Source: Pseudomonadota bacterium
Lineage (GTDB): Bacteria; Pseudomonadota; Alphaproteobacteria; HIMB59; GCA-002718135
Reading direction: 5' to 3'
Assembly: GCA_027625355.1 (NCBI GenBank)
Contig: JAQBWI010000006.1
Span: forward strand, 1-21,890
Length of the DNA stretch: 21,890 nucleotides
Below are positions 1 to 8,042 of the stretch, one piece after another. The first letter of the stretch is position 1; the number at the start of each line of letters is the position of its first letter. A program made the position numbers and the translations under genes. Below the pieces are notes generated by a model. It did no database searches, had not been told where the DNA came from, and saw only the letters and a list, made by a program, of their open reading frames with translations.

Positions 1-2
1 AT

Positions 3-71
3 AAAAATTATTCCACATTAATATTTAAGTAGATTTTAATATATATTAAGTTATCATATAAACATAGTAAC
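3..71 (+). promoter_or_regulatory. Shared upstream element, copy A, with operator-like dyad
   Basis: This segment matches 21608-21676 without gaps. The blocks AAAAATTAT (3-11), TTTAAGTAGA (24-33), GTTATCAT (50-57) and AAACATA (60-66) are shared at identical spacing, and 24-71 matches in about 40 of 48 positions. The right end (50-71) is an imperfect dyad with outer arms GTTAT/GTAAC and inner arms ATAT/ACAT around AA. It lies about 60 bases before the likely ATG of the first gene. I infer a promoter with an operator for a GntR- or LacI-type regulator. The regulator encoded at 6206-7201 is a candidate binder, but nothing here proves that. Confidence 0.55.
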
Positions 72-132
72 CCAAGCAAAACTAAATATATATGTTTAAT
101 CAAAAATAAGATTAAAATTGGATAAATTTAAA

Positions 133-1137
133 ATGAAAAAAGTACTGATTATTGGCGCCGGTGGAATAGGCAGACGACATATAAAAGGTTACCTTGAAAC
201 TAAAAGAGTGATAGTTTCAATTGTTGACCCTGATGGTGAAAAAATTAGTACTATTAAAGAAGAATTTTCAATAGACAAAACTTATACAAATATTCAACAA
301 GCAAACTTAACTGAATTTGATCTTGCTGTTATCTGCTCTCCTGCAAATATGCATGTCGACGCTATGAACATGTGTGCTCAAAATAACTTGTCATTCATGG
401 TAGAAAAACCCCTTTCAACTAGTATGGAAGGAATTGATGAAATTATTCAATTAGTAAAAAAAAATAACTTATTCGCAAGAGTTGGTTATACGAGAAGAAG
501 CAGCCATGTATCTAGAGCTCTAAAAAATCAAATTGATAACAATAAGGTTGGTGATGTAAAATTGGTGTATATAAATTCTTCTCAAGAATTTCCAAAATAT
601 AGACCTGATTATCAAACGATATACTACGCACACCCAGAGATGGGAGGAGGGGCAATACTTGATGCAGCAACACATATGATAGATCAATTAATTTGGATAA
701 TTGGAAAGCCAACAGAAGTAAGCTGTATGTTTGATCGATTAGTTTTAAAAGGAACTAATACAGAAGATACTTGCTTAATAAATATTCGTTTTGAAAATGG
801 TATTATGGCTAACATCACTGTTAATCAATTTCAAAAACCTAATGTTAATTCTTATGAGTTTATTGGCACTAAAGGGAATTTAAAACTAGATCATTCTATT
901 TTGCGATTTGCAGATGATGATTCGGGAAAGTGGAAAGAGGAAAAAGATTATATGCAAGGGCTAGACCCAATGGAGGTGCATCAAAATAATTTTTTATTAC
1001 AAGCAGAGAGAATTCTAAATGGTCTTGAAGGAAAAGAATGTGATTTAGCAACATTAGAAGAGGCAAAATTAAATCTTAAGGTTGTGTTTGCAGCTAAGCA
1101 ATCGTGGCAAGAAAAAAAAATTATTTCAATAGAATAG
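133..1137 (+). CDS. Gfo/Idh/MocA family NAD(P)-dependent oxidoreductase
   Basis: Predicted cytoplasmic sugar or cyclitol dehydrogenase of 334 residues, the usual family length. The N-terminal Rossmann fold starts with GAGGIG at residues 8-13. The family's EKP motif is at residues 91-93 (lysine 92), and the DxxxH catalytic motif is D177/H181 in the C-terminal domain. I chose ATG 133 because the Rossmann strand begins right after it. An in-frame TTG at 118 would add five residues, and neither start has a strong ribosome site. It heads a run of six closely spaced same-strand genes and follows regulatory element A. The family oxidises or epimerises sugar hydroxyls with NAD(P); the exact substrate cannot be read from the sequence. 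Conversion of anhydro-sialic acids by other family members is one precedent, given the sialidase genes nearby. Confidence 0.88.
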   Translation: MKKVLIIGAGGIGRRHIKGYLETKRVIVSIVDPDGEKISTIKEEFSIDKTYTNIQQANLTEFDLAVICSPANMHVDAMNMCAQNNLSFMVEKPLSTSMEGIDEIIQLVKKNNLFARVGYTRRSSHVSRALKNQIDNNKVGDVKLVYINSSQEFPKYRPDYQTIYYAHPEMGGGAILDAATHMIDQLIWIIGKPTEVSCMFDRLVLKGTNTEDTCLINIRFENGIMANITVNQFQKPNVNSYEFIGTKGNLKLDHSILRFADDDSGKWKEEKDYMQGLDPMEVHQNNFLLQAERILNGLEGKECDLATLEEAKLNLKVVFAAKQSWQEKKIISIE

Positions 1138-1140
1138 ATT

Positions 1141-1920
1141 ATGTTTGATTTAACAAATAAAACAATTTTAGTAGCAGGTGGTGCTGGATATTTAGGTTCA
1201 CAGTTATGTGAAGCTATCCTTTTACACAATGGAAATATATGTATTGCTGACATAAATTTAGAAAAAATTAATTCTTTAAAATATTCATTAACTCAAAAAT
1301 TTCCAGACAGTAAAATTTTTTCAACAATGTTAGATATAAAAAATGAAAATTCTATCATCGAAAGTGTTAATAAAACAAATGAGTACTTCGAGAATATTAA
1401 TGGCTTAATTAATGCGACCTATGGTACTACAGGTAAGGCTTTGGAAGAACTTACTGCAGAAGAATTTAATAATGCTAATGAAATTAACCTCACTGGATCT
1501 TTTTTATTATCGCGACATGCAATAACTAAAATGAAAGAGGGCGGAAGTGTTATTATGTTTGCATCAATGTATGGAATTGTTTCTCCTAAGCCCAATCTAT
1601 ATCCAGAGGGAATTAATCCAAATCCAATTGAGTATGGAGCTGGGAAAGCAGGACTTATTCAATTAACAAAGTATCTTGCATCTCATTATGGTCCTAAAAA
1701 TATAAGAGTAAATGCAATTGCGCCAGGACCATTTCCAGACATTAAAAAAAATGATAATTATAATGAAGAGTTTTTAGATAATCTTAGAGATTCTACAATG
1801 CTAAAAAGATTAGGAGAATCTAAAGAAATAGCAGGTCCCATAATATTTTTACTCTCTGAAGCCTCTAGTTATGTAACTGGGCAAGTACTAAAAGTTGATG
1901 GTGGTTGGACAGCATGGTAA
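1141..1920 (+). CDS. Short-chain dehydrogenase/reductase (SDR)
   Basis: Classical-size SDR of 259 residues. It has the glycine-rich nucleotide-binding turn GGAGYLG near the N-terminus, a NAT variant of the usual NNAG, catalytic Ser142, and the YxxxK pair Tyr165/Lys169. It ends in the family's typical VDGG segment. SDRs oxidise or reduce hydroxyl/keto groups with NAD(P). It starts three bases after the preceding stop, so it is very likely co-transcribed with the two Gfo/Idh/MocA genes around it. No clear Shine-Dalgarno is visible, which suggests translational coupling. Substrate unknown; context suggests a sugar or sugar acid. Family assignment is firm. Confidence 0.9.
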   Translation: MFDLTNKTILVAGGAGYLGSQLCEAILLHNGNICIADINLEKINSLKYSLTQKFPDSKIFSTMLDIKNENSIIESVNKTNEYFENINGLINATYGTTGKALEELTAEEFNNANEINLTGSFLLSRHAITKMKEGGSVIMFASMYGIVSPKPNLYPEGINPNPIEYGAGKAGLIQLTKYLASHYGPKNIRVNAIAPGPFPDIKKNDNYNEEFLDNLRDSTMLKRLGESKEIAGPIIFLLSEASSYVTGQVLKVDGGWTAW

Positions 1921-1930
1921 GATCTACAGT

Positions 1931-2890
1931 ATGACTAATTTTCCTATACAAAAAAAGAAGCTAAAATTAGCAATGTTAGGGATGACTGAAGGAAATGGTC
2001 ATCCATATTCATGGAGTATTATTATAAATGGAAAATATAACGCACAAGCTCTTTCAAAGTGTCCTTATGCTGCAATCATTCATTATATTTCTAAGCAACC
2101 TCAAAATACTCTTGGAATAGAAAATGCAGAAGTTACTCATGTTTGGACTGACGACCCACAAGATGCAAAGCATGTTGCTGAAGTTGCTGAGATTCAAAAT
2201 ATAGTTTCAGACCCTAAAGATGTTATTGGAAAAGTAGATGCTGTATTAATTGCAACGGACATTGGCTCGGAGCATGTTGCTAGATGCCAGCCTTTTATTG
2301 ATGCTGATGTACCTATATTTATTGATAAGCCCCTTTGTGATAATTTATCTGATCTAGAAATTTTTCAAAAATGGATCGATGGAGGTAAAAATTTTATTAG
2401 TTCTTCAGCGATGAGATATTGTAAAGAATATGAACCTTATCATTTGTCTACGCATGAATTAGGTGATCTTCGATATGTAAATGTCACTATGGCAAAAAGT
2501 TGGGAAAAATATGGTATTCATGCCTTGGAAACTGTTTACCCCATAGTCGGTCCAGGATTTGAGTCTATTCAAAATATTGGTGATAAAAATCGCAACATTG
2601 TTCATTTACATCATTCTAAAGGCATCGATATTAATATTGCTAATATACATGATATGTTGGGTGGATTTGGATTAATTTCTTTAATGGGAACAAAGGGAGG
2701 TATTCAAATTAAATCAACAGATACTTACTATGCTTTCAAAAAACAATTACAATCGTATGTAAACTACTTACAAACAGGTCATAAACCTGTTCCTTGGAAT
2801 GAGACATATGAATTAATGCAATTAGTTTCCGCTGGCATTGAAAGTAGAGAAAAAGGTGGAATAAAAATAACTTTAAATAAGGATAATTAA
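1931..2890 (+). CDS. Gfo/Idh/MocA family oxidoreductase, divergent nucleotide-binding motif
   Basis: Second oxidoreductase of this family in the operon, 319 residues from ATG 1931. An upstream in-frame ATG at 1895 would overlap the SDR by 26 bases and add residues with no family character, so I rejected it. The N-terminus reads LAMLGMTEGNGHPYSW, with no ordinary GxGxxG, and the EKP motif is DKP (in FIDKPL). A later WEKYGIHALE segment carries the probable catalytic histidine. It is clearly a different branch from the gene at 133-1137 and is not a recent duplicate. It sits directly between two SDRs (ten bases after one, zero before the other), so it probably performs another redox or epimerisation step on the same substrate. 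Confidence 0.85.
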   Translation: MTNFPIQKKKLKLAMLGMTEGNGHPYSWSIIINGKYNAQALSKCPYAAIIHYISKQPQNTLGIENAEVTHVWTDDPQDAKHVAEVAEIQNIVSDPKDVIGKVDAVLIATDIGSEHVARCQPFIDADVPIFIDKPLCDNLSDLEIFQKWIDGGKNFISSSAMRYCKEYEPYHLSTHELGDLRYVNVTMAKSWEKYGIHALETVYPIVGPGFESIQNIGDKNRNIVHLHHSKGIDINIANIHDMLGGFGLISLMGTKGGIQIKSTDTYYAFKKQLQSYVNYLQTGHKPVPWNETYELMQLVSAGIESREKGGIKITLNKDN

Positions 2891-3682
2891 ATGAATGTAT
2901 TAGAGAGTTTTTCTTTAAAAGGTAAAGTAGCGCTTGTTACAGGTGGTGCAGGTTTATATGGCAGGCAAATTGTGGAAGCGTTAGCGGAGGCAGGAGCAGA
3001 AACTTATATTGCTTCTCGAAATTTAGAAAGCTTGCAGCAAGTGGCTAAAGAAGAAGTTGAAAGAGGTCATAATGTTACAGCAATGAAATTAGACTTATCT
3101 CAAGATGATTCTATAGAAAATCTTCACCGTGATATTATTGAGAAAAGTGGCAAATGTGACATTTTAATTAACAATGCTGTTTCAAGAGAGTTTGGAAGTG
3201 CGGGTTGGAAAAATACTTTAGATGATTTTGATAAAAGTTTACGTATTAACGCTTCAGCATTATTTAAGATAACCCAATTGTTTTCGGAAGATATGAAAAA
3301 AAATAACTCTGGATCGATTATAAATATTGGTTCTATGATGGGTACTGTTGGAGTAGAAAACGGCAATTATGAAGGAACGGATTTTACCCCCGCAACATCA
3401 CCACTTTATTTTTATGAAAAAGGTGGAATGCATAATTTTACTAGATGGGCAGCAAGTATGTTAGGCCCATTTAACATTCGCGTGAATTGTTTAGCTCCAG
3501 GTGGATTTCAGGTTCCCTCACACCCCAAGCGATTTGTTGAAAATTATAGTAAGAGAACACAGTTAGGGAGAATGGCAAACAGTAGTGATTTAAAAGGACC
3601 AATAATTTTTTTAGCATCAGACTCTTCAGCTTATTTAACTGGAACAATCATCGCAGTTGATGGTGGGTATACTGCAAAATAA
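2891..3682 (+). CDS. Short-chain dehydrogenase/reductase (SDR)
   Basis: SDR of 263 residues with the TGGAGLYG turn at residues 17-24, an NNA motif, the active serine in a GSMMG context near residue 146, and Tyr173/Lys177 as the YxxxK pair. It ends in VDGGYTAK. AAGGA lies about eight bases before ATG 2891, and the start directly abuts the previous TAA. It shares the gluconate-5-dehydrogenase-like layout of sugar SDRs. It is distinct from the SDR at 1141-1920, although the two share the position of the Gly turn and the C-terminal segment. It probably interconverts a keto and a hydroxy form of the operon's sugar; the direction and substrate are not visible. Confidence 0.9.
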   Translation: MNVLESFSLKGKVALVTGGAGLYGRQIVEALAEAGAETYIASRNLESLQQVAKEEVERGHNVTAMKLDLSQDDSIENLHRDIIEKSGKCDILINNAVSREFGSAGWKNTLDDFDKSLRINASALFKITQLFSEDMKKNNSGSIINIGSMMGTVGVENGNYEGTDFTPATSPLYFYEKGGMHNFTRWAASMLGPFNIRVNCLAPGGFQVPSHPKRFVENYSKRTQLGRMANSSDLKGPIIFLASDSSAYLTGTIIAVDGGYTAK

Positions 3683-3696
3683 CAAAGGATAATAAA

Positions 3697-4521
3697 ATGA
3701 CTAAATATGATGAGACGTCAACAACTACTAACTCTAAACCTTTTAACACTTTTCGTAAAAGTAGAATTAAAAGAACAACTGATGCTGGAAAAGTAGCTAC
3801 AATTTTAAAATGTAATACCGTTGATATAAAAGTGGCAGAAATTTTCGCTTTAGCACAACCTGATGCGATTTGGCTTTGCATGGAACACGGGTCGCTTGAT
3901 TATAATCAGGCTGAAAATCAGAGTAACGCTGCTAAGATTTATGATGTTGACTCTTTACTCCGTGTTAACAGAGGTAGTTATAGTAATTACATTAGAGGTT
4001 TTGAAGTTGATTGTACGGGTTTAATTATACCTCAAATTAAAAGTTTAGCAGATGCAAAAGAAATTGAAGAGTTTACAAAATTTCCTCCTATTGGAAAAAG
4101 AGGAGTTGATGGAGGTAATAATGATGGGAAATATACAAAGCTTGATATGGCTGAATATATAAAGCAAGCTAATCAAGAAAGATTAGTAATCTATCAAATT
4201 GAAACTCCTGAAGTAATAAATGATGTTGAGGCTATTGCTGAAATGGAAGGTGTGGACGCACTATTTTTTGGACCAGGAGATTATTCACTTTCACTTGGAG
4301 TTCCAGGCCAAATGGATCATCCAGATGTTGTATCTGCCAGGAAAAAAGTTGCTGAAGTGGCAAGAAAAAATAATAAAATTGCTGCAACTCCAGGAGGCCC
4401 TGCAGTTGCTAAAAATTATATTGATATGGGTTATAATCTTCTAAATATTGGTGCCGATGTAATTGCTTTAGCCGATTATGCAGAAAATTTAGTTCACCAA
4501 TTTGAGCAAATTAATTCTTAA
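3697..4521 (+). CDS. HpcH/HpaI family 2-oxo acid (pyruvate-type) aldolase
   Basis: Class II aldolase-like protein of 274 residues on a TIM-barrel template. By analogy to HpaI/GarL the active-site residues appear present: His64 (in CMEHG), Arg89 (in LLRVNR), metal ligands Glu169 (in QIETPE) and Asp195 (in GPGDYS). Family members reversibly cleave 4-hydroxy-2-oxo acids or 2-keto-3-deoxy sugar acids to pyruvate plus an aldehyde. An AAGGA ribosome site precedes ATG 3697. It overlaps the next gene by one base (TAATG), so it is co-translated with the PLP enzyme that could make its 2-keto-3-deoxy substrate. A citrate-lyase-beta-like role is less likely given the GPxDxS motif. Substrate identity is inference. 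Confidence 0.87.
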   Translation: MTKYDETSTTTNSKPFNTFRKSRIKRTTDAGKVATILKCNTVDIKVAEIFALAQPDAIWLCMEHGSLDYNQAENQSNAAKIYDVDSLLRVNRGSYSNYIRGFEVDCTGLIIPQIKSLADAKEIEEFTKFPPIGKRGVDGGNNDGKYTKLDMAEYIKQANQERLVIYQIETPEVINDVEAIAEMEGVDALFFGPGDYSLSLGVPGQMDHPDVVSARKKVAEVARKNNKIAATPGGPAVAKNYIDMGYNLLNIGADVIALADYAENLVHQFEQINS

Positions 4522-5801
4522 TGGATATAGAGGAAATTCAAAATACTATTTTAGATAGACGCACTAAGGGTATTCCAGGTTCTGTTGTACCCTTTCCTCT
4601 AAAGGAATTGAAAAATAAAAAATGGAACATTTTAAGTGAAGACATGCCTATGCCTTTAATGGTGTTAAAACAAAAAAATTATATTCATAATTTAAAAACT
4701 TTCTCTAAATATTTAAAAAATCATAATTTAGAGATTGCTCCTCATGGCAAAACTACCATGGCGCCTCAAATTTATGCTGATCAAATTAAATACGGTGCTT
4801 GGGGAATTACTGCTGGCGCAATTAATCAAATTCAAGTTATGTTTGATTTTGGTATTAATAAAGTCTTACTTGCTAATCAACTTCTAGGCAAATCACACTT
4901 AGAAACAATAGCATCATATATTAATCAAAATACAAGTTTTTCATTTTATTGTTTTGTTGACTCTACTGATCAATTTTTAAATATGAAAAAATATCTTAGT
5001 AATCATACTTTAATCAATCCAATAAATTTACTTCCTGAAATAGGTGCAGAAAATGGGCGAACGGGTATTCGCAATAAAGAAGATTTTATAAAACTAGTTA
5101 ATGAAATTGGAAATGATCAATCAAAAAATTTTAAGTTTGCAGGTATTTCATCTTATGAAGGTATAGCTGCAGTTGCCATGAAGGGCTCTAATACAGTACA
5201 TGATTTTTGCTCAAAAATTGAAGATATCATAAATGATATTCCGTCAAATTTTTATTCTAATCTTGATGAATTAATAATAACAGCAGGTGGCTCAACCCAT
5301 TTTGACATTGTGGGAGAGAGATTTTCTAAAATTGAACTTAGTGTGCCGATTAAAGTTTTACTAAGGAGTGGCTGTTACATAACCCATGATCATGGACCGT
5401 ATTTAGATGCACTTGAGACAGCTAAAAGTGATGTAAATAGACAATGGGATCAATCTTTACAACCAGCACTTGAAATTTGGTCTTACGTCCAATCAATTCC
5501 TGAGGAAAACCTTGCCTTTTTAACTATGGGAAAAAGAGATGCTCCTTATGATGCCGGCTTACCTAAACCTTTTAAAAGATTTAGACCTGGCGTAGGTTTT
5601 GTAGATGTTGGTCATGCAGAAATATTTAGCACAAATGATCAACATGCTTTTGTCAAACTTCCCAATAATCATGAATGGAAAGTAGGTGATATGATTTGTT
5701 CAGGCATTTCTCATCCATGTACTGCATTCGATAAATGGAAATTCATTCCTGTTGTAGATGATGACTACAACGTTGTTGATGGAATATTAACTTATTTTTG
5801 A
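4521..5801 (+). CDS. D-serine dehydratase / D-threonine aldolase-like fold-type III PLP enzyme
   Basis: A 426-residue protein with an alanine-racemase-type N-terminal barrel. Lys77 in APHGKT is the probable PLP lysine. The C-terminal domain contains His398-Pro-Cys400, matching the zinc-binding HxC pair of eukaryotic-type D-serine dehydratase; D-threonine aldolases usually have aspartate at the second position. This suggests beta-elimination of water from a beta-hydroxy-D-amino acid, giving a 2-oxo acid and ammonia. D-glucosaminate dehydratase, which makes 2-keto-3-deoxygluconate, is as I recall related to this fold and is an attractive alternative to D-serine as substrate. It begins at ATG 4521, overlapping the aldolase stop by one base. 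It ends exactly against the convergent RidA gene. Confidence 0.85.
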   Translation: MDIEEIQNTILDRRTKGIPGSVVPFPLKELKNKKWNILSEDMPMPLMVLKQKNYIHNLKTFSKYLKNHNLEIAPHGKTTMAPQIYADQIKYGAWGITAGAINQIQVMFDFGINKVLLANQLLGKSHLETIASYINQNTSFSFYCFVDSTDQFLNMKKYLSNHTLINPINLLPEIGAENGRTGIRNKEDFIKLVNEIGNDQSKNFKFAGISSYEGIAAVAMKGSNTVHDFCSKIEDIINDIPSNFYSNLDELIITAGGSTHFDIVGERFSKIELSVPIKVLLRSGCYITHDHGPYLDALETAKSDVNRQWDQSLQPALEIWSYVQSIPEENLAFLTMGKRDAPYDAGLPKPFKRFRPGVGFVDVGHAEIFSTNDQHAFVKLPNNHEWKVGDMICSGISHPCTAFDKWKFIPVVDDDYNVVDGILTYF

Positions 5802-6191
5802 TTATCCATCTTGTCTTGTGTTTGGCGCGTACGCAACACAATCAAGTTCAAATTTTAAAAAAGTAGGCAATACATTTACAATTGTACTTCTTGTAGGTTG
5901 TGGATCCTTAAAATATTCAGGATAAATTTTATTATATTCTTTTAAATCTTTTTGATCAGCAACATAACTTTTTATATTAATGACGTTATCAAGTGTTAAA
6001 CCTGCTTCTCTTAAAATAACCTCTAAATTTTCAATGGATCTTCGCATTTCTTCTTCAAATGTTCCTTCTATGACCGAACCATTTTCTCTATCAACAGATG
6101 CTTGACCTGATACGTATACAAAATCACCAGCTTTGATTGCGGGACTAAAAGGTAAAATTGATTTTGCACCGGTATTAATAATTTTTATCAT
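5802..6191 (-). CDS. RidA/YjgF family enamine/imine deaminase
   Basis: A 129-residue Rid protein of normal length. Arg101 (in PTRSTIVNV) and Glu115 (in KFELDC) match the arginine and glutamate that define active RidA subfamily members. RidA hydrolyses reactive 2-aminoacrylate-type enamines and imines released by PLP dehydratases. It therefore fits the PLP dehydratase-like gene that converges on it with no intervening base. A good AAGGAG site precedes the ATG at 6191. It is the last gene of a minus-strand set (SDR, GntR regulator, RidA), 14 bases after the regulator's stop. Family assignment is firm; partnership with the neighbour is inference. Confidence 0.93.
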   Translation of the reverse strand: MIKIINTGAKSILPFSPAIKAGDFVYVSGQASVDRENGSVIEGTFEEEMRRSIENLEVILREAGLTLDNVINIKSYVADQKDLKEYNKIYPEYFKDPQPTRSTIVNVLPTFLKFELDCVAYAPNTRQDG

Positions 6192-6205
6192 ACTATCTCC
6201 TTACA

Positions 6206-7201
6206 TTATTTAACAAAAACCGCTGTGTAGGGTTTTGGTTGATTTGTGATTTTTCTATTATCTAATCTTTTATAAATATCGGGTAAAATTTCTTTCATCC
6301 ATTTATATGAGTTAACAATAAATCCTTGTTTTTTTGAGTCAATTAATAATGAATAAATGTTTACCTGTTTATTAGAGACTTTTTCTATTAGCTCATACCA
6401 TTCAGAATGAATATAGCCACATACAATATCGGGTTTAAAACTAAGTATAGCCTTAATGATGTTATCTGTTTTTTGTATATCAAATTCTTGATCAACATTT
6501 ATGAATTTAATTTTAAAGTCTTTTGATTTATTTTTAAAAACATTCTTAAAGTCATTTAGTCTTGCTGTTTGTTCAGGTGATTTAATCATTGAATCTAAAT
6601 ACAAAATATTACTTTTTTTTCCTTTAATTGATTTTAGCATCTCACTAAATGATGGTTTAAGGTTAATACGATAGTTAATGTTATTTAGTTGATTACTGTG
6701 TGTATCTAGTAAACTTAGTAAGCACGAAGTTTTTTTAAAATCATCAATTTCAGTTTTTTTAGTAATCCCTGTTAATACTGCTGCATCTAGATCATCCCAT
6801 AAGAGAACTGGTTTTTGCGTATGAGTAAAACTACCTAATATAAATTCATGACCATCGGCAATAACTTGTTTTTCAAAGGCAACTACTAGCTTAGTATAAA
6901 AATTATTATGAAATATTCCACCTCCAACAACTTCACGATTATAAAAAAAACCTATGCGTAAATGTGACGTAAACCATGGAGCATTTTGAAGATAAGATCC
7001 TTTACCAATCTTTCTCTCAATTATTCCCTCAGCCTGTAAATCATTGAGAGTTTTGATAATTGTAATCAAAGAAAAATCACAGAAAGATTTAATATCATTT
7101 TGGGATTCTATTTTTTCACCTTTTTTCAAACCTTTAGTTTTCCAATGTTTAAAAAGCATGTTTCTTAATTGAAGATGTCTACTTAAAAGTGGTTTTTTCA
7201 T
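6206..7201 (-). CDS. GntR-type transcriptional regulator with periplasmic-binding-protein-like effector domain
   Basis: A 331-residue regulator. Residues 1 to about 70 form a GntR winged helix-turn-helix, with the ITIIKTLNDLQAEGIIERK recognition region and a wing ending in GKGSYL. From about residue 77 (SHLRIGFFYN) onward the pattern is that of a LacI/AraR-type sugar-sensing domain. Such proteins usually repress sugar catabolic genes and release DNA when a sugar ligand binds. Its ATG overlaps the SDR stop by four bases, so the two are co-translated. It is a candidate binder of the dyad in elements A (3-71) and B (21608-21676), and of sites in the divergent region 7963-8042. Effector unknown. 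Confidence 0.82.
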   Translation of the reverse strand: MKKPLLSRHLQLRNMLFKHWKTKGLKKGEKIESQNDIKSFCDFSLITIIKTLNDLQAEGIIERKIGKGSYLQNAPWFTSHLRIGFFYNREVVGGGIFHNNFYTKLVVAFEKQVIADGHEFILGSFTHTQKPVLLWDDLDAAVLTGITKKTEIDDFKKTSCLLSLLDTHSNQLNNINYRINLKPSFSEMLKSIKGKKSNILYLDSMIKSPEQTARLNDFKNVFKNKSKDFKIKFINVDQEFDIQKTDNIIKAILSFKPDIVCGYIHSEWYELIEKVSNKQVNIYSLLIDSKKQGFIVNSYKWMKEILPDIYKRLDNRKITNQPKPYTAVFVK

Positions 7202-7962
7202 AAAAGAGACTCATCCCAATTCATTTGATTGGCTAGAATACCGCCATCTATGTAGAGCATCTGGCCAGTTATATATTCCGCTTCTTCAGAAGACAAAAAA
7301 ACTGCTGCTCCGCCTATATCTTTGGGTAATCCAATTCGACCAAGAGGTATTTGCGATTTTAAAACTTGTTTGTTATTTCCTTTTTCTAATCCATCCTTTG
7401 TTAGAGGCGTTTCCAATATTCCCGGACCAATTCCATTAACTCTAATATTTTTTTCTGCTAAAGAAATTGCAAGTGATCTTATCATCATTAAAACAGCCCC
7501 TTTAGAAGTGTCATATATAACACTATTTTTTTCTGCAGCTTTGGAATTGGAAGAGCCAATACAAAGTATGCTTTTATTTTTATTGTTTGGTGATATCTTT
7601 TTTGCAAAAGCTTTTGACGCAAACATATAACCACGAACATTTAAGTTCATTGTGTTATTAAAATTTTCTTCAGATATATTTTCAAAATCTTGGTCTAAAA
7701 AAGTTCCTGCATTATTTATTAAAGTATCTAAACTACCTAGTAATTCGAAAGATTTATTCACTAAATATTCTGCGCCTGCTACTGTTGATAAATCAGATTT
7801 TACGAAATGACATTCAGTTAATTTACTGAGTTTTTCAAGTGCTCCATTATCATCAAGATGCGAATTAATGACTATTCTTGCACCTTTTTTTGCAAAAGCT
7901 TCAGCCATTCCATAACCAATTCCATGAGTTGAGCCAGAAATACATACACATTGATCTTTCAT
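7198..7962 (-). CDS. Classical short-chain dehydrogenase/reductase (SDR)
   Basis: A 254-residue SDR with all hallmark motifs: GSTHGIG at residues 10-16 (TGxxxGxG type), N83-N-A-G, the active serine in IGSSNS near residue 138, and Tyr150/Lys154. The C-terminal YIDGG segment is present. It resembles FabG/gluconate-dehydrogenase-like enzymes and probably works on a sugar or sugar acid. It is the first gene of the minus-strand set, transcribed from the 80-base region shared with the divergent NagA-like gene. Only a weak AAAGAAA ribosome site precedes the start. It is the third SDR in the window, and its motifs are closer to textbook form than those of the other two. Confidence 0.91.
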   Translation of the reverse strand: MKDQCVCISGSTHGIGYGMAEAFAKKGARIVINSHLDDNGALEKLSKLTECHFVKSDLSTVAGAEYLVNKSFELLGSLDTLINNAGTFLDQDFENISEENFNNTMNLNVRGYMFASKAFAKKISPNNKNKSILCIGSSNSKAAEKNSVIYDTSKGAVLMMIRSLAISLAEKNIRVNGIGPGILETPLTKDGLEKGNNKQVLKSQIPLGRIGLPKDIGGAAVFLSSEEAEYITGQMLYIDGGILANQMNWDESLL

Positions 7963-8042
7963 AATATTATTTCTTTGTTTTGAATTCCTTGTATTTTTTG
8001 CCTACTTGATTAATATTATAACATAATAGGAAGGCTTTTTAT
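7963..8042. promoter_or_regulatory. Divergent promoter region between SDR and NagA-like genes
   Basis: This 80-base A+T-rich gap must hold promoters for both the minus-strand SDR-regulator-RidA set and the plus-strand NagA-like set. It contains the inverted repeat ATTAT-AAC-ATAAT at 8015-8027, whose AACATAATA part also occurs in dyad B. An AGGAAGG ribosome site sits at 8028-8034 ahead of ATG 8043. No confident -35/-10 pair can be assigned in sequence this A+T-rich. Confidence 0.5.

Noticed and set aside
1895..1930. Upstream ATG extending the second Gfo/Idh/MocA gene by 12 residues
   Set aside because: It overlaps the SDR coding end, adds residues unlike the family, and the ATG at 1931 lies just after the SDR stop.
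7322..7630. Open frame of 102 codons on the plus strand
   Set aside because: It lies wholly within the minus-strand SDR, which has all catalytic motifs, and shows no ribosome site or domain.
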